Below are positions 54,901-64,000 of a stretch of DNA of 64,000 nt, in pieces (position 1 is the first letter of the stretch; every line of letters starts with the position of its first letter). This DNA comes from Hepsetus odoe (lineage: Eukaryota; Chordata; Actinopteri; Characiformes; Hepsetidae), in NCBI GenBank assembly GCA_017165825.1, contig CM029381.1, forward strand, positions 4,496,971 to 4,560,970. Direction: 5' to 3'. Both the position numbers and the translations under genes were made by a program. Below the pieces are notes generated by a model. That model did no database searches. It was not told the DNA's origin and saw only the letters and a program-made list of their open reading frames with translations.

Positions 54901-57900
54901 TTTCATAATATATTATTTCCTTCCCAGTCCCTTTTTTTTTTTTTTTTTTGGACTAGTTTTTAGCTAGTCAGAACAGACTGATTTTTTAAATATTTTGTAC
55001 TTTAAAAAAAAAACAAAAAAAACAAAACACACACACAGTTAAAAACAGCCTGTTTAATTATAGGGGATCAAGAGATAATGGAACATAGTCATGCAGAAAT
55101 TCACTATCAATACATAAAACATCATAAGTAGGCTTCTAGAAAACAGATTGTATCTAAGATATGGGCCCTTTTTTGCCAAGTCTTGCATTAAGAAGACTCC
55201 ATTTTGAGCAGTACCACCATTGATTAGAGGTCATACAAATTTGTAAAACGGACATAAAATAGGACGCAGTAAGAAGGAGTCCTGAGATGCTTATGATTCA
55301 CAGGTTGTTTGCTTTGAGGCTTTTTCAACCTGACCAATACTGGAATGTCTGGATGTGACATCATCTGCCACTGGTGTATCATGTGAGTCTGGAATGCATC
55401 AGTCGTCACCTGAAACAGGGTTTACTGTAGGTTACAGGGGTTTTTTGTAAGAACAAACAGGCCCTGCAGAAAGATTAAAATGGCATGTTCCTCATTGATG
55501 AGTGTTTTAAAATAAATAAATAAATTGAAAAAATCAGATTGTTCTCCAGAGAGCAGTAAAAGGTTTGTTTTGGATTAAAAGTTTCAAGAATCTGGACATT
55601 TCCATCAAAGTATTAGCTGATAAAACCAGCCCTATTAAAATGGCCCTAAATCTCATTGAACTGCTACCATTTTAACAATGATCCCGCAATGTGCTTTGGA
55701 TAATAGGTACAATTAAGACACCCTTTGAAAGCCTGTGTGTTTTTGTAATGTTCTTGGACATTTAATCTCAATTTTAACAATACTGGGAGATTAAAGTAAC
55801 ATAACTAAACAATTTAAACTGAAGAAAAGACTTTTCAAAATCTTCTGTAAAATGTTGTTCTACAAAAATGTGATTTCTGGTAAGGAATAAATTAGGACAC
55901 CCCCAACTGTATTCCCAATTTATCTTAATCGCACACAGATGTAGCACATCAGGTGCACATGATTAGAACCTTGTTACTCAGCATTTTGAAGGGGGTTTGC
56001 CTTATTTCAATCTCAGACATTTAGTTTGGTGTGCTCCTTACTGTTGAAGTGAGAGTGAATAACATGGTGAGGTCAAAAGGGCTGTCTGAAGCCTTCAGAA
56101 AGAAGATTGTAGCAGCTTGTAAGTCCGGTAAGGGATTTAAAAAGTTTTCAAATGAATTTACAACCATTCCATTGTCTGGAAAATAGTCCACAAGTGGAGG
56201 ACTTCCAAAACAACTGCCAACATGCCCAGGTCTGGCTGTCCAAGCAAGTTATCCCCAAGTGTAGACCGCAAGAAAATAAGTCTCCAAAAATCCTAAAATG
56301 TCATTATGGGACCTACAGCAGGCTCTTGCTACTGTTGATGTGAAGGTGTATTCCTCTGCAATCAGAAAGACTTCACTTGCAACTTTAACTTGCATAGGAG
56401 GTGTGCAAGGAGGAAATATTTGCTTTCTAAGAGAAACATCAAGGCCAGACTGAAGTTTACCAGAGAGAATGTAGACAAAGACCGGGACTTCTGGAATAAT
56501 ATTCTTTGGACAGATGAGACTAAAACTGAATTATTTGGACACTAGAATAGAGGACATGTCTGAACTTCACACCAACTGCGAAGCACGGAGGTGGAAGTGT
56601 CATGGTTTGGGTTTGCTGCAGCAGGACCTGGCCAGCTCACCATCTTAGAATCTACCATGAATTTAAGTGTGTGTCAGAGGGTGCTTGAGGAACATGTGTG
56701 ACCATCTGTAAGAACATTAAAGCTGAAGCAGAACTGGACCCTGCAACAGGACAATGACCCAAAACATATCAGTAAATCCACTAGGCACTGGCTGAAAACT
56801 AAGAAATGCAGAGTACAGGAGTGGCCAAGTCAAAGTCCAGATCTTTATCCCATTGAGTTGCTGTGGGGTGAATTGAAACTGGCTGTACATACAAGGAACC
56901 CCTCAAACATCTCACAGCTTAAAGAATTCTGCATTGAGGAGTGGAGCAAACTTTTCCTCAGACTGGTGTCAGAGACTGGTAGATGCTACAAGAAGCATAT
57001 CACTGCGGTTATTTCAGCCAGAGGGGGTAACACTAGCTTTTGGGGGTAGGATGTCTTTACTTTTTCCTCAGTTAGAATACACATTTTTGTTTATCTTTTG
57101 TTTTAATGAATAAATCAAGGTTCATTTTTGTTGCTTACCTATAATAAATGACTTTCGTTTCCAGAGCTAGATAAAAACAAGAACAGACATTGATATGTGA
57201 ACATTTCTTAATACCGAACTGATTATTTAATAGGGTGTCTTCAATTTTTCACATGACTGTATTTGATATGATCTTGTCCCATCCAGATACATAGGAAAAT
57301 ATTTAGATTTGGCCTAGCTTGGGAAAGCTCTTAATGTTGGCAGCTATACTTGAGCTAGAGAAAGACAATAAAATATGCTTCTTTTTCATTAGAAAACCTC
57401 CTCCCAACATAAACAAAAAATACTCCTGTAAAATGATCTACATCCCAAACTTAAGCATGAATCCTGCATCAACACCCAACACAGCACAGTCTTAGGTATT
57501 TCTTGATTCAAACTACAGTGATTCAGTTCTTGGGGGTCTTCATAAGAAGCTATATCAAGTGTGTTAAATCTCAAAATGCTTAATCATGCAGTGGTTTAAG
57601 GAATAAGCAACACTTCTTTTGACAGTTGGTTCAGGACTATTGGCTAGAGGTAACCACAGTGTAGGCCAGGGCTGTTTTGGGCCACAGGTCTGCAGTGATT
57701 CAAGCTTTCACCCATTGCTAATTAACTTTAGTTAAGCTTAAAGACACAGAGGGCTTAAATCTGCAGCGTTGTGTCCATTTGACATCCCTGGTTTAAAGAA
57801 GGTTCTGTTTGCATGCACATGTATTTGGGCTTCAGAATGTGTTCATTAAAATGCCATTGGCCTTTGCAATATTGCTATGCAAATGTGCAGTCGTTTTTAA

Positions 57901-60900
57901 AGTATGACCATCCCTCTCACACAGCCCCAGTGCATGTACTTGTTTTGCGCTTTGTTGAGGGGCTAAGGAGGGGCTAGTAGGCATCTGTTTACAGCCCCCT
58001 CAGAAAGCATGATTAGACTCATCGCTCAAAGCAACCTAGCAGGGTTTCATTTTCACCCAGAAGTATTCCACAGTTGTGGCCAGGCCATAGACTGGAAAAA
58101 TACCCGCTGCAAGGCATTCAAGATGATCCCAGCTATCAGGAAGCAGTTGCATCACAGCATGAATATTTTCTTTATGTAACTTGCTTTCTCCCCATGTGTC
58201 CTTTGCCACTTATCTCTTGCCTGACTTTCTTGTCAAGCATGAAGTGCTACCATCCCCCGAGTTAAAATACAGGAGCTTGGCAACATGGGAGGAGATTTAG
58301 AGGGGAGGGATGTTTCTTGCATTCCAGGGGTCACAGCATTTTACAAAGGTGGGGTGGGGGAGCAAGCCCTAAACTGGATGCCCTGAGCTTTCAGTTCTTT
58401 GTCCACGGTCAGTGAGGTTGCATCCATTCACCAGCCCTCGCAGAGATGCCTTTTGTCCAGGCTGGACAACTCGGACGTCACCTGACAGTCTCATGTTGTT
58501 TTGTGAATTTAGTTCAGTGCTATTCTTAGCAGTGCTCGCTCCACCAAGATAGCGGGCGAGCGCAGGGCCAAGGAAGAGCAGGGAGATACACTGGCAGATC
58601 CGCAGCCATGCCCAGGTACCCAGCCACTGCTTCCCTGCTTGCGTCCATGTTTGTTTGTTTTTTGTTTTTTTTAATACTTAACCTGGATCATTGTTTTAAA
58701 GGGACGTCAGTTGGCAAGTGGTCTTGACAGAATGGGCTATGGATTGGTTTGGTTTTATTTTTGATGCTGTAAGTAAGGCAAGGCATTTTAGTAATTGGTG
58801 AATCCACCCCTTGGCTTATTCCTAATTACCTGTACAAGTTTTTTTTTTTTTTTTTTTTTTTTAAGGGTAGTCTGGTTTAAAATGATAATTTATGAAATCT
58901 CTTTTACTTACTTTGAGTCATTTAATTGCTATGAATGATTGCAGCTGTAAATAAGCTAGATGCTACCTGGCCCTCATTTTGAGACATGTTGAGACAGAAG
59001 TGACATCTGAAAAGTGAACTGTGTCTTCTTGTGACAGGTGTACCCAATGCTAAACTTGGAAATCTTTGGTGGTTTAGTTGATATCGTGAAGTGTAATCCT
59101 TTGGTGCTTTGTAAGACTGTAAGAACAATATGAGCTTTGTTTACTTTCTGTACTACAGTGTAGTGTAAAGTATCTGATCTATGTTTGTTTAGCTGGCTGA
59201 TTCCTTGATCATGTAAGTTTATTCTTGGCTTTCTAGTCTTTTCCCCAAAGGTTGTTGCTCAGTGGTATTGTAAGTGTTGTTTAGATGTGAGATGTGAGCC
59301 CATCATGCAATCAAGAACATACTGCTTCGGTCACCTATATCGTTTAAGTGTGTGGTGTGTGTGTGTTTTTTTTTTTTTTTTTTTTTTAAGCGTGGCTGTC
59401 ATCTGGGATGATCTATTAGTCATTTACAGAAGAGAACTCTTTGACACTTATCCTTAATGAAGAACATGACATGGGCATCCCAGTTGGACAATGAGGTGAA
59501 GGATGGAGAAGCTGAATGAGTGAAGGCATGTGGAATTCAGTGTTGCCCATAGCAGTAAACAGCCATGTCCACCGTGACGCCTGAGCAGAGTGCCTTCTGG
59601 CCCTTCTCTTGCCCTTTCTGACGCAGGTGGCCAGAAATAACACCAGCCTGTGATTTTTGGATGTCCTCCCCCCCCACCCCCCACATCCCAGAACAATAAA
59701 CTACGAGATCATCTCTGTGTGTACCACCTCCATCATCTTATGTTTTATGGAGAAGAGTTTTCACCTAATGATTTCAATGAGATTTATGTCTACATTATTT
59801 TGCTGTTTTCAAATCTGTAATTTATAAAAGATTCAAATTTGAAAATATAAGCCGTATATATTTCTAAAAATAAAATATTCAGATTACGATATTCAATTTG
59901 AAAAGTTTCAATTGTTTGTGCAGGCAGTGTATGAAAGTGTTAGGCTGATTTGAGCATAAGCAATTAACACTTTACTAGTTGACCTAAAAATTTGGACTAA
60001 GATGCCAGAATTTCCATAAATATTCCCAAACATGTTTTCATAAACATAAACGTTGCCATTATTAGCTTTTATTACAAATGTGGGTCATGCATAATACAAG
60101 CCTGATTTCAATATCTGAAATGTTTCTGCAAATTAATGGTTATTCCAGAGTGAATGGCCTTTTGTAGGGAGATTTCCTTTGAACTACAGCAAAAGCAAGT
60201 ACATCCATCCCTGGTAATAATGGATATTGAGCCTCCTTTTCTCATAAATGGACAGGACTTCTCCCCATTCCTTAGCGCAGTGCTCAGGGTCGATTAAAGT
60301 AAGCTTGAGTTTTCCTCCATGCATGTTCAGCTGATTCAGTTGCTAGATTCACATCTTGGAGGAAACGTACTAGTCCATTTATTAAAAAAAAAAAAAAAAA
60401 AACAACAAAAAAACTCCTAATATACAGTGTGCCTCATTGTTGGTTTTGACTAATGTTTGGGTTGTGACCTTTTACATGGGGGGGGGGAGACAGACAGATG
60501 TGAATTTGCCAGTCTAATCTCTTATTTTAGCATCTTGTTAAAGAGACTAGCTCTTTTAGTGGTTTTAAAGTGTTGGGTATCACTAGATTTTGATGATTCC
60601 ACCTGTCCTAACGTGAGTACTCGTAAGACAGTCTACACATCAACACCCTGGTTTCTGGCTATTGCATTACTAGAATGCACCATTCCTCCCATTTCTTGCG
60701 GTCAAAGTTGGACATCGACAGTGGCATTGCAGTTGGCACAACATGTCTGTCTGAAGGCTAAAGAAAGTTAATGAGTCAGCTTTCTGTGTGTCCATCTCTC
60801 TTAGTGCACCTCGGTGGGTGGGTTAACAAGGAGTGGGAAGACGGAATTGTGTAGAAGTGAAGCAGCTTTGCTTGTGCTGGAGCTTGGCCGCATTTCACAT

Positions 60901-61057
60901 CACGTTTGTGTCCGTTTTGCCCTGCAGCTGGCCCTCCCCCGAGCTGGAGCCCAGCCAGATCCGCCTCATCGTCTACCAGGATTGCGAGAGACGGGGCCGA
61001 AATGTCCTCTTCGACTCCAATGCCAAGAAGAGGAGTGCAGAAGAGGCCACTGTTACA
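48669..61057 (+). CDS. fnip1: fnip1, folliculin-interacting protein 1 (5' end; continues past window)
   Basis: FNIP1 binds folliculin and AMPK. The FLCN-FNIP complex acts as a RagC/D GAP at lysosomes and so controls mTORC1/TFEB signalling. Only two coding exons (73 codons) are in the window: MPPTLFQKLFNKRNAF and then WPSPELEPSQIRLIVYQDCE with RRGRNVLFDSNAKKR, the start of the longin-type N-terminal region. The match to the vertebrate FNIP1 N-terminus (SWPxPEx-PSQIRLIVYQDCERRGRNVLFDS) is clear. FNIP2 is less likely given synteny with acsl6. No third exon was found in 61058-64000; the full protein is over 1,100 residues, so most of the gene lies downstream. Intron 1 is 12.2 kb. Confidence 0.93.
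49531..49542. promoter_or_regulatory. palindromic CACGTG site in fnip1 intron 1
   Basis: GATCACGTGATC, a 12-bp perfect palindrome containing TCACGTGA, the core of the MiT/TFE (CLEAR) motif. It lies 0.8 kb into intron 1. Binding is inferred. Confidence 0.35.
50539..50710 (-). repeat. tRNA-derived SINE (family 1)
   Basis: AGTGAAAGTGACCGTGCAGT tail side; head CCACTAGGCCACCGCTTTCC. Shares the body with other copies. Confidence 0.8.
54696..54893 (-). repeat. tRNA-derived SINE (family 2), minus strand
   Basis: Tail ATTTACGGCATTTAGCTGAC; head side GGGATTCGAACCTGAAACCG (B-box complement) and GTCTAGACCACCACC. Confidence 0.8.
55700..57262 (+). mobile_element. Tc1-like transposon relic (family C)
   Basis: A full-length but dead transposase on the plus strand. 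The helix-turn-helix end is at about 56064-56260 (VRSKGLSEAFRKKIVAACKS). The DE-T region is near 56510 (LWTDETKTELF), QQDNDPKHISKSTRHWLK at about 56747, WPSQSPDLYPIELLWGELKL at about 56821 (second Asp and Glu) and ISARGGNTSFWG at 57010-57046. Stops and frameshifts occur in between. The right end GGGTGTCTTCAATTTTTCAC, ATGACTG abuts TA. The left end is unclear. Confidence 0.8.
58540..58615 (+). other. candidate alternative first exon of fnip1
   Basis: A GC-rich patch inside intron 1 (GATAGCGGGCGAGCGCAGGG) ends in ATG CCC AG before gtaccc. Two leftover bases are exactly the phase of exon 1, so splicing to 60928 would give MPS-WPSPELEPSQ. The donor is weak. Speculative. Confidence 0.25.
60928..61057 (+). 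CDS. fnip1: fnip1 coding exon 2
   Basis: Acceptor ccctgcag, donor gtaggt. The first base completes a Ser codon with exon 1, then WPSPELEPSQIRLIVYQDCE follows. 130 bp plus two bases equals 44 codons, ending EEATVT in phase 0. It is GC-rich compared with the flanking introns. Confidence 0.95.
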
Positions 61058-61910
61058 GTAGGTCCTTAGTTGATCTTTCTCTCTCTGTGTCCCAATAGTA
61101 CTCACTATCCTTGAAAGGGAGGAAACCCATACTAGCAGGATTGCACTTGTGTGTATGCTTGATCTAGTTCAATTGAACCACTGGGTTACTTGATTAAATT
61201 TACAAGTGACCCAAGTGACCCTTTAAAGGCCCATAACCATAAGTCCACTGGTGTCCCTCAGAAGCACTTAAGTGGAGCTGGAGAATTTAGCTTGGCTGCA
61301 TTACCCAGAAGTCCTGGCTGGTTTGAACCAGAGGCCTTATCTCCAATAATAATAGCATCAGCTGACACTGAATGTGTAAGCATTCTTTAGCGTTCACATG
61401 ACGGCCAGCGCGCTCTCCCTTTCTCACGTCTCCAGCTTGTTTGTCATCAGCTGTCATGAGGTTGCTGCGGGCTGATGGAACACACACACACACACACAGA
61501 CAGAAGGCTACTTGGGTTCATACGCATACATCCAACAAAATAACAAAACCCAAAACAAAGTTATCAGGTAGAGAAAGGCAAGTATATTTTCTGCTCTCTT
61601 CATTTCCAAGACACTAATTCATCAAGATGTCCAGCTTTGGTTGAGCAATAAGAGCAGGAAAAAAAAAGGGTACAACAGGAATAAAATGCACAATGTTCCA
61701 GGAATTATGCAGGTACCAGTAGTTAATGTCTTCTAGCTATTTCATTTTAAAGTTGTTACTAAACAAACACAGTCTTTATGCAAAGAACCAGAAAGCTTTT
61801 CAAGATTGTGGATGAAAACTATGGCCTTCGTTCTGAACAGCCTTTCTTCATGCGTGTGTTTGGGTGAGGCCGCAAGGGATCTGTGGCTTGGAGACTCAGT
61901 GCGGCTGCAG

Positions 61911-62047
61911 TCACATGATGCTTTTTGGCAGAGGATCTTGTTCCTCCGGAGAGTGAGTGAGTGAGCGAGTGAGCGAGCGAGGGAGTGAGAGAGAGAGGGA
62001 GTAAGCAAACGACTCCAGCTCACGAGTTGTTGAGGAAGTCATATGAC
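61911..62047. promoter_or_regulatory. paired E-box elements in fnip1 intron 2
   Basis: TCACATGA (61911-61918, M-box type) and GTCATATGAC (62038-62047), the latter identical to the decamer in the fnip1 promoter. The surrounding DNA is GC-richer than the intron. Function is inferred. Confidence 0.3.
61951..62001. repeat. GAGT/GAGC tetranucleotide array
   Basis: GAGTGAGTGAGTGAGCGAGT and on into GAGAGAG. Confidence 0.9.
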
Positions 62048-63951
62048 CCGAGCTCACATGCTCTGCTTCTTTTGTGTGCTTGGTCAGAACACGAGGAGAC
62101 GCTTGTTTGATGTGAGCCATTAGCAGAGCAGAGCGAAGCACGCATTCCACATCGCCGTGGCCAGTGCCAACGCAAGCCTGCCCTGGTTTTACTTATTAAC
62201 CCCAGCAGCTCATCGATCTGCTTTATTTTAGTCTTTTTACATAACACTGACACTCTGACTTTTAAACCTAGAAATTAGGTCAGGCAGATAACCTTATTTA
62301 ATTTCTTTAAAAAAAACTCAGAATACTAGAATAAATGCAGGCAAAGTACTGTGTTATTAGTAATAAAGTGATTTGAAGCTCTGTACCTGAATGCTTCATC
62401 AGCTGATTTTTAAACTGTAATAAAGCATTTATTAGCCAAACCATGTATTGAATGATAACAGAAAATAATTTCAGGTTGCCGTTTGGAGTCAGGGGTTTCC
62501 ACTCAATGGCTTTTTTTTTTTTTTCTCTCCTCCCTCCTTTCCTTTCCCTACCGTTTCTATTGTTCACACCTGTTTCAGCTCAAGGGGAGCTTGCGTAATG
62601 GGCAAAGCACGAAAATGGCCACAGTGTGAGGTTGCCAGAACTAGGACTGGAAATTCTTAAGATAAGCGAACATACTGAATTGGATAAAACTTCTTACCTT
62701 TTTGTTTAAATCGTTGCTACAATGTTTTAAAAGCATAGGTTTCTAAAACTTGACACACAATAATGTAGGTTTTTTCCCCTTCATTTCCAGTTTGTTCTTT
62801 AGGCTCTATTTTTAACCAGTATTTCGATCGCAGTTTGTGATAATTTTCTTATTTCTCCCCATTTTTTTGCCAAAAAGTACTTTTTTGACTTAAGGCTTCA
62901 GCAATAAATGTATTATCTTGGGCTGCTAGTTCACAAGGGCTCCTTTTTTCAGCATGCGTTTGTTGTTGATGATGAAAATAATATTAATAATAATGAATAC
63001 ATAACCACTAAATTGTCAGTATTGGACCATGTAAGATGTAATTTAAATTCCTTCCCCTGAGATCTGAAAATTGCACTCATTCTCATTAAGATCATGCATT
63101 GTGAATGCAGTCTGTTCAGTTTTTAATTCCAAATGCAGGCTGAAGAAAGTTCTTCTCAGTGCTGGCCTCTAACCTTTAGAAGCAGAACTGATACTGCCGC
63201 TATGTGAGAGAGGTATAGTTACATTATTGCATAGTTTAATTGCATACTTTTATGAAACAAATTACATACACATTTAGTACTGACTTGCCTGTAGTGTGCA
63301 CTTCTGGCTTTTTTTGGCTTGTTGCCCTGCAGTCGGAACAAAGTATACTGCATTGCAAGTCCAGTTTGTTACTTTGGTTTGATTTTGAAACTTGGGTTGC
63401 GGACATCCAAATCTGATTTGTGGTCAGCCTGTAGTATGATGTGTTCCATAATGACTGCAACAAGCTACACCTTTAAGCAGCTACATTATTATTCAGATCC
63501 TGTGTAACACAGTACAAATGTTTCTTAATTTTTCCTTTTGCAGGGGTTTAACTATAGAAATATAGTGCTTACACATTCTACTGTCAAAAACCCCTGACTC
63601 CGAATGATCCACTCAAAGAATACACATTGAATCCAAACACAGCATGTGAGATCAGTCCGCTTGGAGGGGGTGGGGGGGTGCAGAGATCAGAGATGCAGAG
63701 ATTATTAAACACAATATATGTTACTTTATCTCTACAAAGGAATACTCTACGTGGCTTAATCAATTTATGTACATGCTTCAACAGATGTTGTTTAGATAAT
63801 ATCCCTACAATATCTTTGCTAATAGTTCCATTGAACTATTAGACCGAAGCAGTTAGCATTACAAACCGCATTTGAGGTCTTTGGCAGTAGCTATGGTTCC
63901 TAAGGGTGACTTATTTGAGCACCTTCAATAATTCAATTGAGAAAATGTTTT

Positions 63952-64000
63952 TGTACATTTACGGTATTTAGCTGACACTCTTCTCCAGAGTGACTTCCAG
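63952..64000 (-). repeat. SINE family 2 tail, cut by the window edge
   Basis: TGTACATTTACGGTATTTAG, CTGACACTCTTCTCCAGAGT: complement of the family 2 tail. Confidence 0.65.

Larger units (their letters stand above)
48758..60927 (+). other. fnip1 intron 1
   Basis: 12.2 kb. It contains SINE family 1 (50539-50710), SINE family 2 (54696-54893), a Tc1-like relic (about 55700-57262), T-runs (for example 52000-52015, 52096-52118, 58839-58862) and a GC-richer patch at 57.9-58.6 kb. The longest open frame (138 codons near 53.2 kb) has no protein character. Confidence 0.85.
61058..64000 (+). other. fnip1 intron 2 (to window end)
   Basis: No further fnip1 exon found. It has a CA run (61480-61498), a GAGT/GAGC array (61951-62001), a GC-richer patch with E-boxes (61850-62180) and a SINE family 2 tail at the very end. 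Confidence 0.75.

Noticed and set aside
1..64000. CRISPR arrays, bacterial operons, phage or plasmid features
   Set aside because: No regularly spaced repeats or prokaryotic genes; the DNA is vertebrate.
61058..64000. A third fnip1 exon
   Set aside because: Looked for sequence resembling the KVFGKCCQL block of FNIP1 and found none with splice borders.

Overview
This is AT-rich vertebrate nuclear DNA, almost certainly from a teleost fish. The genes are split into short exons with GT-AG introns. The intergenic and intronic DNA is full of Tc1/mariner relics, two tRNA-headed SINE families, 5'-truncated LINEs, a solo LTR and long TG, TA and AAT microsatellites. An ostariophysan (catfish or characin type) is a guess from the repeat mix. 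The genome was not otherwise identified.

Three protein genes lie head to tail on the + strand. (1) acsl6, long-chain acyl-CoA synthetase 6, has a complete coding region of 20 exons (12163-33368, 699 codons read by hand), with every exon junction in phase. (2) A small gene at 42016-47406 has weak family similarity but sits exactly where MEIKIN (meiosis-specific kinetochore protein) lies in mammals. It is called meikin-like on synteny plus its basic, low-complexity character. Its N-terminal and C-terminal parts can be read, but one or two middle junctions do not fit in frame. (3) The first two coding exons of fnip1 (folliculin-interacting protein 1) are at 48669-48757 and 60928-61057, separated by a 12 kb intron; the gene continues beyond the window. 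The order and orientation ACSL6 > MEIKIN > FNIP1 match human 5q31.

Layout: 1-12.1 kb is upstream DNA holding nested Tc1-like elements, a solo LTR with perfect 5-bp target duplications and two SINEs. It also has an unexplained 49-codon open stretch near 1.8 kb and a possible acsl6 leader or promoter near 7.9 kb. 12.2-33.4 kb is acsl6. 33.4-42.0 kb is its 3'UTR and a repeat graveyard, including a SINE split by an L2-like LINE and a 1.6 kb Tc1-like relic. 41.7-47.6 kb is the meikin-like gene with an E2F/CCAAT-type promoter. 48.2-49.0 kb is the CpG-rich fnip1 promoter and first exon. 49-60.9 kb is fnip1 intron 1, with another Tc1 relic and a possible alternative first exon at 58.6 kb. 61.1-64 kb is intron 2.

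The three genes do not form a pathway. acsl6 activates fatty acids, the meikin-like product is expected in meiotic chromosome segregation, and fnip1 acts with folliculin in nutrient/AMPK/mTORC1 signalling. The most interesting signals are TG repeats abutting acsl6 3' splice sites, a GC-AG intron and a Pro-to-Leu change in the acyl-CoA synthetase signature of acsl6, phase conflicts in the meikin-like gene, E-box/CLEAR-type palindromes around fnip1, and several clean nested transposon insertions.
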